From contig JAGOEH010000140.1 in the NCBI GenBank assembly GCA_017997825.1, positions 1-8,029 on the forward strand: a stretch of 8,029 bases of DNA, read 5' to 3'. Within the stretch, counting starts at the first letter, position 1. Each line of letters begins with the position of its first letter. Positions 1 through 6,851 of this stretch are shown in pieces. The notes below the pieces were generated by a model. That model made no database searches, was not told the origin of the DNA, and saw only the letters and a list, made by a program, of their open reading frames with translations. The position numbers and the translations under genes are program-made. This stretch comes from Candidatus Delongbacteria bacterium. GTDB taxonomy: Bacteria > JAGOEH01.

Positions 1-649
1 GATAGTAGCGGTCGAATCCGGACACCATCAGGATCTGCTTGAAGAGCTGGGGGGATTGAGGCAGAGCATAGAATTTACCCTTGGAGAGACGGCTGGGGAC
101 TATGAAGTCGCGGGCTCCTTCCGGGGTGCTGTTGATCAGAAATGGGGTTTCGATTTCCAGAAACCGGTTTTCCTGTAAATAATTACGGACCAGGCCGGCA
201 ATCTGGTTTCGCATGATAAAGGCCTGCTGCATCTCGGGACGCCGCAGATCCAGATATCGATACTTGAGACGCAGTTCTTCCCGGACATCAATCTTATCTT
301 CAATAGCAAAGGGAGGCGTTTCCGAACGATTCAAAACCTCCAACTGCTGACCGATAATCTCAATTTCCCCGGTTTCCATCTTGGGATTGATCATCTCCTG
401 AGGACGAAGACGAACCTTGCCCTTGAGTGAGATCACATATTCCGAACGAAGAATGTCGGCAGTCTGATGGGAGGCCGGATCGATGCTTGGATCGAAGACG
501 ATCTGACAGATTCCATATCGGTCACGCAGATCGATGAAAATAACGCCGCCATGATCACGCCGTTTATTGACCCATCCATGCAAAATCACGGTTTGATTCC
601 GGTGGTGAGCTCTAAGTTCGCCGCAGGTGTGAGTACGTTTACCAAGCAT
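1..649 (-). CDS. aspS: Aspartyl-tRNA synthetase, N-terminal 216 residues (3' end outside window)
   Basis: Class II aminoacyl-tRNA synthetase that charges tRNA with aspartate in the cytosol. Read on the minus strand, the frame is open from the ATG at 649-647 to the left edge, giving 216 codons of a protein usually near 590 residues, so the C-terminal two thirds is missing. The N-terminal OB-fold anticodon-binding domain (about residues 1-105) includes [12 protein letters not shown]. The catalytic domain begins near residue 125 with [12 protein letters not shown], then TPEGARDF (Glu177) and [11 protein letters not shown] (Gln201, Lys204). These three residues align with E. coli aspartate-binding Glu171, Gln195 and Lys198. 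AAGGAG at 664-659 lies 9 bases before the ATG and fixes this start over an out-of-frame ATG at 654-652. His33 sits where E. coli has Leu30, a mark of non-discriminating enzymes. It is transcribed divergently from the sirtuin gene. Family assignment is near certain. Confidence 0.97.
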   Translation of the reverse strand, partial: MLGKRTHTCGELRAHHRNQTVILHGWVNKRRDHGGVIFIDLRDRYGICQIVFDPSIDPASHQTADILRSEYVISLKGKVRLRPQEMINPKMETGEIEIIGQQLEVLNRSETPPFAIEDKIDVREELRLKYRYLDLRRPEMQQAFIMRNQIAGLVRNYLQENRFLEIETPFLINSTPEGARDFIVPSRLSKGKFYALPQSPQLFKQILMVSGFDRYY

Positions 650-658
650 AACATTCGA

Positions 659-664
659 CTCCTT
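659..664 (-). promoter_or_regulatory. Shine-Dalgarno of aspS
   Basis: On the minus strand AAGGAG precedes the ATG at 649-647 with a 9-base spacer. It decides between two nearby ATGs, because the other one, at 654-652, would be only 4 bases away and is out of frame with the AspRS protein. This is one of only two strong ribosome binding sites in the window. Confidence 0.85.
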
Positions 665-715
665 GTAAAATAATCTTGATCCTTTCGATCCGTCGTCGCG
701 TTGTGGTCAATCAGG

Positions 716-746
716 ATTATTTAACATAAAACAAGCGGATTGTCAA
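716..746 (-). promoter_or_regulatory. Predicted sigma70-type promoter of aspS
   Basis: The minus strand has a perfect TTGACA at 746-741. Downstream lies an AT-rich stretch offering TTAAAT (724-719, 16-base spacer) or AATAAT (721-716, 19-base spacer) as the -10 element. Transcription would begin near 710, giving a leader of about 60 bases before the aspS ATG. The -35 match is exact, and the choice of -10 is uncertain. No leader structure resembling a T-box or other riboswitch was recognised. Confidence 0.65.
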
Positions 747-957
747 GTGAATAGTCGAGATAGGAACCAGAATAAATTGAAAAGGAAGATTTAAGGGTAT
801 TTTGGTTTGCATAAGATATATTATGTAAACTTGAAATCGAGCGATCGGCTTCCCTGTTTTGTGTCGCTGAATTTTGATATTGCTTTTTATACGGAATCTG
901 ATTATTTTTTAAGTATGATTAAAGCGATCAACCCAAAACCCATCAGAAGAAAACTCC

Positions 958-1734
958 ATGATCCCGGAACATTATACACAAGCGGCTGAAGCAATCGCCT
1001 CATCCCGGCATCTAATCGCATTCACCGGTGCGGGTATCTCGGTGGAAAGCGGTGTACCTCCCTTCCGTGGTCCCGGCGGAATTTGGAATCACTATGATCC
1101 CCGTCTGCTGGAAATTGATTTTTTTCGCCGGTTTCCTCAACAGAGTTGGGAGACTATTCGAAAAATATTTTATCGCTATTTCAATCACGCGGATCCCAAC
1201 CCGGCTCATCAAATTCTGGCGGAACTCGAGCACAACGGAACACTCAAAACAATTATTACCCAGAATATTGATAACCTGCATCAGGCGGCAGGCAGTCAAA
1301 ACGTGATCGAGTTTCATGGTAACTCCAGCTATTTGATCTGTATGGATTGTCACACCCGTGTTCCGGTTCGGCCGGAACTAATCGAAATGGTTCTACCGAA
1401 GTGCATGGATTGCGGTGGAACTCTGAAACCTGATTTTGTTTTTTTCGGCGAACCGATCCCGGATCAGGCCTATCATGATTCAATGAGAGCGGCATACCAG
1501 GCCGATGTCGTATTGGTTATCGGATCGACCGGTGAGGTTATGCCGGCCTGTAATGTTCCTTTCACGGCCAAGGAACATGGGGCCACCATTATTGAAATCA
1601 ATATCCAAGCCAGCCGTTTCACTTCTTCCATTACCGATATCTATATTCCGGATCAGGCCGGAACCGGAATGCGGGAAATCAAACGGCGTCTGAACTTTAA
1701 AGAGGGCTCAACCCTATCGAGCGGAAGCGAGTGA
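958..1734 (+). CDS. Sir2-family NAD-dependent protein deacylase (sirtuin)
   Basis: Predicted to remove acyl groups from protein lysines using NAD, releasing nicotinamide and O-acyl-ADP-ribose, in the cytosol. The 258 residues show the full sirtuin set: GAGIS (24-28), ESG and FRG (30-38), TQNID (101-105), catalytic His120 in FHG, four zinc cysteines (128, 131, 149, 152), PDFVFFGE (158-165) and the NAD-binding strand VIGSTGEVMPA (187-197). Length is normal for a bacterial single-domain sirtuin. Two variations stand out: Pro35 replaces the usual Asp before FRG, and the CobB/SIRT5 Tyr-x-x-Arg acyl-pocket motif is present only as Tyr72 with Phe75. The ATG at 958 has a weak upstream AGAAGA (945-950). 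The stop is 6 bases before the PBP gene, so the two are probably co-transcribed. Family is certain; the acyl substrate is not known. Confidence 0.95.
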   Translation: MIPEHYTQAAEAIASSRHLIAFTGAGISVESGVPPFRGPGGIWNHYDPRLLEIDFFRRFPQQSWETIRKIFYRYFNHADPNPAHQILAELEHNGTLKTIITQNIDNLHQAAGSQNVIEFHGNSSYLICMDCHTRVPVRPELIEMVLPKCMDCGGTLKPDFVFFGEPIPDQAYHDSMRAAYQADVVLVIGSTGEVMPACNVPFTAKEHGATIIEINIQASRFTSSITDIYIPDQAGTGMREIKRRLNFKEGSTLSSGSE

Positions 1735-1740
1735 TCCCGG

Positions 1741-4056
1741 ATGCCTTGCCTGCTTTCTAAAATACTCTCCCGAATCAAATCGACCAGCCATAGACGGGTA
1801 ATTCGAATACCTTGTTTAGTAATCGGCTGGATCATTATTTATCTGATAGCCGTAGAATTCAATTTCCTTTGGCTGTTCGGAAAATCACCGAGTATCCGTC
1901 AGCTTACTCATCCTGATCTGAACATTGCTTCCGAGCTCTATTCCGCCGATGGCGAACTGATCGGCAAGTATTTTCTTCAGAACCGGAGCCTGGTCGATTT
2001 TTCGGATATTCCGGATCAATTGAAGAATGCTCTATTAGCCACAGAGGATATTCGATTCTATTCCCATTATGGAATCGATGTAAAAGCGACTCTGGCGATA
2101 TTTTGGTACTTAAGTCAAGGCGACAATCGGGGCAGCAGTACTCTGACCCAGCAGCTGGTCAAGAACCTTTTTAATATCAGGGCTTACAGTTCAAAAGGAT
2201 TATTAGAACATATCCCCTATTTAAGAACCATGATCTATAAAACCAAGGAATGGATCAATGCGGTTTTGTTGGAAAGTTTTTATTCCAAGGATCAGATCCT
2301 GACTACCTATTTGAATACCGTTGATTTCGGAAGTAATGCGTTTGGAATAAGAACCGGAAGCAAAACCTTTTTTGGGGTTGAGCCGAAGGATCTGAAAATT
2401 GAACAAGCGGCTCTATTGGTAGGAATGCTGAAGGCCCCGACCTATTATAGTCCGGTTCTTAATCCTGAGAATTCTTTAGGACGTCGCAATGTGGTTTTGG
2501 GGCAAATGCTCAAGTATGGAATGATTTCCCAATCGGCACATGATTCGCTGATCCATCTGCCAGTCAGCCTGAACTATTCGGTTGAACCCTACTATTCGGG
2601 GACCGCGGATTATTTCAGGGAAGCGGTCCGGTCACAATTGAAAATATGGTGTAAGGAGCATGGCTATGATTTGTATGGAGACGGTTTACGGATTTACTCC
2701 ACCCTGGATATGCGAATGCAGCGCTATGCCGAATATGCCATGAAAAAGCATATGGCCTGGCTGCAGCGGGTATTCTATATGCATTGGGAAGGCCGGAATC
2801 CATGGGTTGATGCTGATGATCGGGAAATACCCGGCTATATTGAAGCCATCGCTGCTCAAACCCCTTTTTATCAGCAATTAATGAATGATTATCCCGATCA
2901 ACCCGATTCCATCCTGAAAGCCCTGAGTCTTCCCCATCCGATGCATCTTTTCAGTTGGAAGGGTGCCACGGATACGGTGATGAGTCTGATGGATTCGATC
3001 CGCTACTATGAAAAGCTTCTGCATGCCGGATTTGTTGCGATGGATCCGTTTACCGGCCATATTAAAGCCTGGGTCGGTAATAACGATTTTCAATTCTTTA
3101 AATACGATCATGTCAAGGATTCCAAACGGCAACCGGGATCCACCTTTAAAGCCTTTGTCTATAGCGCCGCTTTTGATCAGGGGTATGGTCCCTGCGATAC
3201 ACTGATCGATCAGCCGGTCACCGTTCATTATACCGAACAGGGTCAGAACAAATCCTGGTCTCCCCATAACGCGGAATGGTCTTTTTCACTCTCCCCTATG
3301 ACCCTGAAACATGCCTTCGCCAAGTCGGTCAATTCAATTGCCGTTCAACTGGCTCAGAAGGTCGGCTGGTCCACCGTGATCGATTATGCTCATAAAATGG
3401 GAATTCAGAGTCCCCTCGACACGGTCCCTTCCGTTTGTCTGGGCTCAAGTGCTGTTACCCTGCAGGAATTGGTCAATGCCTATTGTCCGTTTATCAATGG
3501 AGGATATAGAATTAACCCTGTATATATTACAAAGATTGAGGATCAGAATGGCTATGTGATTTATAAACAAACCATTCAATCTGAAAAGGTCCTGTCGGAT
3601 GAAACGGCATATCTGATGAAAATTATGCTGCGCAGCGGATTGGAAGAACCGGGAGGAACCGTTCAGGCGTTGTTTGCCTATGACCTGTTCCGTTACAAAA
3701 CCGATTTCGGAGGAAAAACGGGAACCTCTTCCGATCATGCTGATGGATGGTTTGTCGGAGTCACCAAAGATTTGGTGGCTGGGGCTTGGGTCGGCAGTAA
3801 CAATCCCTGTATCCATTTTCGTACCTCCGATATGGGTGAAGGTTGTAAAACCGCTTTACCCATTTTTGGAATCTTTATGGAAAAACTCTTTCAGGATCAG
3901 ACCTTTGATTACCTGAAGGGAAGATTCCCCAAGAGCAAACAACCCATCAGCAAGGATTATTCCTGTCATACTCCCTATATTCCGCGTGATTCAGCGGCAT
4001 TATCGGATACCGTGACCGATTCCAGTCGGGTTACTCAGGATCATCCGCTTCCCTGA
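1741..4056 (+). CDS. Class A penicillin-binding protein (glycosyltransferase GT51 plus transpeptidase)
   Basis: Bifunctional peptidoglycan synthase anchored in the cytoplasmic membrane, polymerising lipid II and cross-linking stem peptides outside it. A basic cytosolic tail (1-23) precedes one membrane segment (about 24-46). The GT51 domain follows: Glu102 in EDIRFYSHYG, then RGSSTLTQQLVKN (130-142), the KTKE helix (167-170) and ILTTYLN (186-192). The transpeptidase has all three active-site motifs: STFK (nucleophile Ser467, Lys470), SVN (529-531) and KTG (659-661). Between the domains, about residues 330-430 form an insert with HWEGRNPW that resembles Bacteroidota PBP1A proteins. The tail after about 735 is polar and low in complexity. 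The total of 771 residues suits PBP1A-like enzymes. The start is fixed by the membrane segment, since the next Met is at 164. It has only a weak ribosome binding site and probably depends on the upstream sirtuin transcript. I leave the symbol blank because class A PBP paralogues cannot be told apart here. Confidence 0.96.
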   Translation: MPCLLSKILSRIKSTSHRRVIRIPCLVIGWIIIYLIAVEFNFLWLFGKSPSIRQLTHPDLNIASELYSADGELIGKYFLQNRSLVDFSDIPDQLKNALLATEDIRFYSHYGIDVKATLAIFWYLSQGDNRGSSTLTQQLVKNLFNIRAYSSKGLLEHIPYLRTMIYKTKEWINAVLLESFYSKDQILTTYLNTVDFGSNAFGIRTGSKTFFGVEPKDLKIEQAALLVGMLKAPTYYSPVLNPENSLGRRNVVLGQMLKYGMISQSAHDSLIHLPVSLNYSVEPYYSGTADYFREAVRSQLKIWCKEHGYDLYGDGLRIYSTLDMRMQRYAEYAMKKHMAWLQRVFYMHWEGRNPWVDADDREIPGYIEAIAAQTPFYQQLMNDYPDQPDSILKALSLPHPMHLFSWKGATDTVMSLMDSIRYYEKLLHAGFVAMDPFTGHIKAWVGNNDFQFFKYDHVKDSKRQPGSTFKAFVYSAAFDQGYGPCDTLIDQPVTVHYTEQGQNKSWSPHNAEWSFSLSPMTLKHAFAKSVNSIAVQLAQKVGWSTVIDYAHKMGIQSPLDTVPSVCLGSSAVTLQELVNAYCPFINGGYRINPVYITKIEDQNGYVIYKQTIQSEKVLSDETAYLMKIMLRSGLEEPGGTVQALFAYDLFRYKTDFGGKTGTSSDHADGWFVGVTKDLVAGAWVGSNNPCIHFRTSDMGEGCKTALPIFGIFMEKLFQDQTFDYLKGRFPKSKQPISKDYSCHTPYIPRDSAALSDTVTDSSRVTQDHPLP

Positions 4057-4093
4057 TCATCAATCCTTTGTTCGGATCTCGCCATACATCCTG

Positions 4094-4139
4094 TTTGTAT
4101 TTCGATCTTTAAAATCAGGATTTTATGCTTAAATACAAA
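4094..4139. repeat. Nested inverted repeat before the miaB promoter
   Basis: A perfect 9-base dyad, TTTGTATTT (4094-4102) and AAATACAAA (4131-4139), encloses 28 bases. Within these lies a second perfect dyad, TAAAAT (4110-4115) and ATTTTA (4120-4125), around CAGG. The right arm ends 7 bases before the -35 box. It is AT-only apart from one G:C pair in the outer stem and has no T run after it, so it is a poor terminator. It could be a DNA-binding site for a dimeric regulator, a weak terminator-like hairpin, or chance in AT-rich DNA. Confidence 0.5.
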
Positions 4140-4146
4140 ATGGATC

Positions 4147-4175
4147 TTGACAAAGTCTGTAATTTTTATTATATA
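4147..4175 (+). promoter_or_regulatory. Predicted sigma70-type promoter of the miaB-cmk-plsC-ispH operon
   Basis: A perfect TTGACA (4147-4152) is followed after 17 bases by TATATA (4170-4175), which matches 4 of 6 consensus positions within a run of alternating A and T. Transcription would start near 4182, giving a leader of about 30 bases before the TTG start of miaB. The sequence TATTAT at 4167-4172 is a better -10 match but would leave only 14 bases of spacer. Confidence 0.7.
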
Positions 4176-4213
4176 TGTGCCCATCTTTATGAAAGTGAGG
4201 ACGAACTGAATAC

Positions 4214-5533
4214 TTGGCTGAGCTTAAAAAACAATTTTATATCGAAGTATACGGCTGTCAGATGAACCGTTATGATGCCGACATTTTGTCCGGCATCATG
4301 CAACAACAAAACTTCACTCCATCCTCCAGTATCGATCATTCCAACTACATTTTTGTTCATACCTGTTCAATCCGTCAGCATGCTGAAGACCGTGTTCTGA
4401 ACCGATTAACCGCATTGTCGGCCATCAAGAAGAAACGGCCCGGTTTAAAAATTATACTTACCGGTTGTCTGGCCCAGCACAAAGGCCAAGAACTGCTTCG
4501 GCATTATCCCATGCTGGATTTGGTGTGCGGTCCCGATGAGTATCGAAGAATGCCGGATTACTTGAGCCGGTTGGATCAGTCGGGATTCTCTCCGGTACAC
4601 ACTCAGCTGAATGAGGATGATTATGGGGATTGCCTGGCTTATCAGAATCGCTCGAATGGGAATGCCTTTATCTCGATCATGAGAGGCTGCAATAATTTCT
4701 GTTCCTATTGTATAGTACCCTATGTGCGAGGTCGGGAGCGCAGCCGGGATCCTCAGTTCATCCTGAACGAGATCAGAGCCTTGGATCCTGAACGTTTCAA
4801 AGAGATTACCCTACTGGGTCAAAATGTCAATTCCTATCGCTATCAATCAACCGATTTTCCGGATTTGCTGGAAATGATCCAGAATGAAACCTCAATCGAT
4901 CGGGTCCGATTCATGACCTCTCACCCTAAGGATCTGTCGAATAAACTGATCGATTCGTTTGCCCGATTATCATGCCTCTGCCGTCATATCCATCTCCCCT
5001 TTCAATCCGGTTCCGATCGGATTCTGCTATCGATGAACCGGGGCTATACCCGCGACTACTTTATCAATCTGGTCGGGCGTATCCGGGATCGTATCCCGGG
5101 AGTGAGTCTTTCAACCGACGTGATTGTCGGTTATCCCGGCGAAACCGAAGAGGATTTTCTGCAGACGCTGGATCTGTTATCCCGGATGGAATGTGAAGAT
5201 GCTTATATGTATAAATACTCTCCCCGTGAAGGAACCCGTTCGGCCGATTTACCGGAGAGCCTGACTGAAGAGGATAAAGTCATTCGGTTGAACCGGCTGA
5301 TAGCCCATCAGCTTCGTATTTCTCATCAGAGTCTGCTTCGTCGGATTGGCCAAACGATGGAAGTCATGGTTGAACGCCGGAGTAAAAAGGATTTATCCGA
5401 GTGGATCGGACGATCGCGGGAAAATAGTATGGTCGCCTTTCCATCTGATGATCTCGTTCCTTTTCAGTTAGTCAAGGTGGTTGTTACCGATGTTATTGGA
5501 AAAACCCTTAAAGCCAGGCCGGTAGATCAATGA
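4214..5533 (+). CDS. miaB: tRNA-2-methylthio-N6-dimethylallyladenosine37 synthase
   Basis: Radical SAM enzyme that adds a methylthio group to i6A37 of tRNAs reading UNN codons. The 439 residues follow the methylthiotransferase plan. The N-terminal domain holds the second cluster's cysteines Cys15 (YGCQMN), Cys51 (HTCSIR) and Cys85 (TGCLAQ). The radical SAM core has Cys159, Cys163 and Cys166 in RGCNNFCSYCIVPYVRGRE. A TRAM RNA-binding domain ends the protein (about 376-435). HTCSIR and PYVRGRERSR favour MiaB over RimO or MtaB. The start is TTG at 4214: an in-frame stop lies at 4196-4198, no ATG or GTG falls between, and the first ATG (4262) would remove Cys15. The nearest purine-rich element, GTGAGG (4195-4200), is 13 bases away, which is longer than usual. 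The last codons overlap cmk by 4 bases. Confidence 0.95.
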   Translation: MAELKKQFYIEVYGCQMNRYDADILSGIMQQQNFTPSSSIDHSNYIFVHTCSIRQHAEDRVLNRLTALSAIKKKRPGLKIILTGCLAQHKGQELLRHYPMLDLVCGPDEYRRMPDYLSRLDQSGFSPVHTQLNEDDYGDCLAYQNRSNGNAFISIMRGCNNFCSYCIVPYVRGRERSRDPQFILNEIRALDPERFKEITLLGQNVNSYRYQSTDFPDLLEMIQNETSIDRVRFMTSHPKDLSNKLIDSFARLSCLCRHIHLPFQSGSDRILLSMNRGYTRDYFINLVGRIRDRIPGVSLSTDVIVGYPGETEEDFLQTLDLLSRMECEDAYMYKYSPREGTRSADLPESLTEEDKVIRLNRLIAHQLRISHQSLLRRIGQTMEVMVERRSKKDLSEWIGRSRENSMVAFPSDDLVPFQLVKVVVTDVIGKTLKARPVDQ

Positions 5534-6243
5534 GACCGATCGAAACCTATTTTGCTACCCCTCTTCCCTGCCCGATTACAATCGCGGTCGATGGACCGGC
5601 TGCGTCCGGGAAAAGTACTACCGCTAAAGGGATTGCCGATCGGTTGGGCTTGTTGTATATTGATACCGGAGCCATGTATCGTTGTCTGACCTGGAAAACA
5701 ATCCTGAACCATCTGGATTGTGAGGATGCAGCATCCATTATAGCATTGCTGAATCAGACCGAAATTGAGCTCGACTATACCGAAGGCGTGCTGACGGTTC
5801 GGTTGGACCGGAATGATGTCAGTGAAATTATCCGGTCTCCCCAGGTTTCGGCACGGGTTTCCGAGATCTCCGCCATTCCTGAAGTCCGTTCAAAAATGGT
5901 GGAATGGCAGCGCCGAATGGCTCAGGCCCGTGATTCCATCCTGGATGGCCGGGATATTGGAACGGTCGTACTGCCGAATGCCACCCTCAAAATCTTCATG
6001 ATTTGTTCCCTGGAATCTCGGACTGAACGACGTATGGAAGAATTGCGCCGTAAAGGGATATCGATTTCCCGCGCCGAGGTAATGGCCGATATCGAAAAAC
6101 GGGACAGGATCGACAGTTCACGCGCCACCGCTCCGCTTAAACAAGCTGATGACGCTATTCTGGTCGATACCTCACAGCTTTCCATTCCCCAACAGATCGA
6201 CCAAGTGATTCAATTTCTCCACCACAAGGTAAAAACACTATGA
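5530..6243 (+). CDS. cmk: Cytidylate kinase ((d)CMP kinase)
   Basis: Transfers phosphate from ATP to CMP or dCMP, giving CDP or dCDP for nucleic acid and phospholipid synthesis in the cytosol. The 237 residues include the P-loop GPAASGKST (22-30), the CMP-site segment IDTGAMYR (44-51), DGRDIGT (139-145) and the lid and C-terminal block RDRIDSSRATAPLKQADDA (191-209), all typical of bacterial Cmk. About 15 residues precede the beta strand that normally begins within a few residues of the start. No later Met or other plausible start exists before the P-loop, so this short extension seems real. The ATG overlaps the miaB stop as ATGA and no good ribosome binding site is visible, which suggests translation coupled to miaB. 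Confidence 0.96.
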   Translation: MRPIETYFATPLPCPITIAVDGPAASGKSTTAKGIADRLGLLYIDTGAMYRCLTWKTILNHLDCEDAASIIALLNQTEIELDYTEGVLTVRLDRNDVSEIIRSPQVSARVSEISAIPEVRSKMVEWQRRMAQARDSILDGRDIGTVVLPNATLKIFMICSLESRTERRMEELRRKGISISRAEVMADIEKRDRIDSSRATAPLKQADDAILVDTSQLSIPQQIDQVIQFLHHKVKTL

Positions 6244-6851
6244 GATTAGGATATCGAATGGTCGCGCTCACAACTGGACTGATCCTCAAGGTTATATTGG
6301 GAGTCAAAACCTATGGAGAGGAAAGGATTCCCTCCCGGGGGCCCTTCATCATCGCGGCCAATCACAATTCCTTTTTTGATCCTCCGCTGATCGGTTCACT
6401 CTTTCCCCTGGAAATGGCGTTTGCCGCAAAAAAGGAGTTGTTTTCAATCCCCATTTTCGGTCGATTCATCGCCTATCTGAATTCCATTCCCGTTGATCGG
6501 AACAAGATGGATCTGGCCTCGATGAAAGCGATTATTCGATCGGTTACAGTCGATCACAAGTGTCTCTTGATCTTTCCGGAAGGAACCAGACGGAAAAAGA
6601 ACAGTTCTCCTCAGGCCAAACGCGGAATCGGTCTGATCGCTCATAAAACAGGAGTCCCGATTATCCCGGTTTATATTCATGGAACCAATCGAAAACTGAA
6701 AGCTATTTTTCGTCTGGCCCCCTGTTTTCTATATTATGGCGAACCCTTTACTCCGGAATTTCAAAATGATGATAAAGAAAGCAGTCTGAATGTGGCCGAT
6801 CAGGTTCTCCAACGTCTGGAACTCATGAGGCAGAAGGTGGTTCCAGTATGA
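6240..6851 (+). CDS. plsC: 1-acyl-sn-glycerol-3-phosphate acyltransferase (PlsC-type)
   Basis: Predicted to acylate lysophosphatidic acid to phosphatidic acid at the inner face of the membrane. The 203 residues show the four acyltransferase blocks: I, NHNSFFDP with catalytic His42 and Asp47; II, KKELFSIPIFGRF leading to NSIPVDR (64-87); III, FPEGTR (112-117); and IV, VPIIPVYIHG (139-148). The N-terminal stretch (about 8-22) is hydrophobic and may sit in the membrane. The start overlaps the cmk stop as ATGA, with AAGG (6226-6229) ten bases ahead. The position between cmk and ispH matches a known gene order in Clostridia. A different acyl acceptor is possible, since the family also includes lyso-ornithine-lipid acyltransferases, but the neighbourhood favours phospholipid synthesis. 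Confidence 0.9.
   Translation: MRLGYRMVALTTGLILKVILGVKTYGEERIPSRGPFIIAANHNSFFDPPLIGSLFPLEMAFAAKKELFSIPIFGRFIAYLNSIPVDRNKMDLASMKAIIRSVTVDHKCLLIFPEGTRRKKNSSPQAKRGIGLIAHKTGVPIIPVYIHGTNRKLKAIFRLAPCFLYYGEPFTPEFQNDDKESSLNVADQVLQRLELMRQKVVPV

Larger units (their letters stand above)
650..957. other. Intergenic region between divergent aspS and sirtuin genes
   Basis: This stretch of 308 bases holds no convincing gene. Its left part carries the aspS ribosome binding site, leader and promoter. Its right part (about 747-957) is AT-rich and must contain the start signals of the sirtuin-PBP pair. The best candidate there is TTGATA at 874-879 with TCTGAT at 897-902 (17-base spacer), and another -10-like TATGAT lies at 914-919 without a good -35. 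Both are weak, so I do not call a promoter. A TTG-started frame at 807-989 has no recognisable domain, overlaps the sirtuin start and is probably chance. Confidence 0.6.
4057..4213. other. AT-rich intergenic region upstream of miaB
   Basis: These 157 bases separate the sirtuin-PBP pair from the miaB operon. They contain a nested inverted repeat (4094-4139) and a promoter (4147-4175), both listed separately. I see no GC-rich stem followed by a T run after the PBP stop codon, so there is no recognisable rho-independent terminator. Read-through from PBP into miaB is possible. Confidence 0.7.

Noticed and set aside
467-673. Plus-strand frame of 68 codons near the left end
   Set aside because: It lies almost wholly antisense to the clear aspS reading frame and shows no family features of its own.
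665-715. Riboswitch or T-box in the aspS leader
   Set aside because: The leader is only about 60 bases long, with short GATC-based pairings and no recognisable conserved elements.
807-989. TTG-started frame of 60 codons before the sirtuin gene, considered as a small protein or leader peptide
   Set aside because: It has no ribosome binding site or recognisable domain, lies in AT-rich DNA and runs into the sirtuin start in another frame.
2878-3267. Antisense frame of 129 codons inside the PBP gene
   Set aside because: The plus strand encodes well-conserved PBP sequence across this span, including the STFK motif, so the antisense frame is a shadow.
4088-4125. Possible rho-independent terminator after the PBP gene, ATCCTG pairing with CAGGAT and followed by TTT
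   Set aside because: The stem is only 6 bases with a 22-base loop and the T run is short. It is less convincing than the perfect 9-base dyad that overlaps it.
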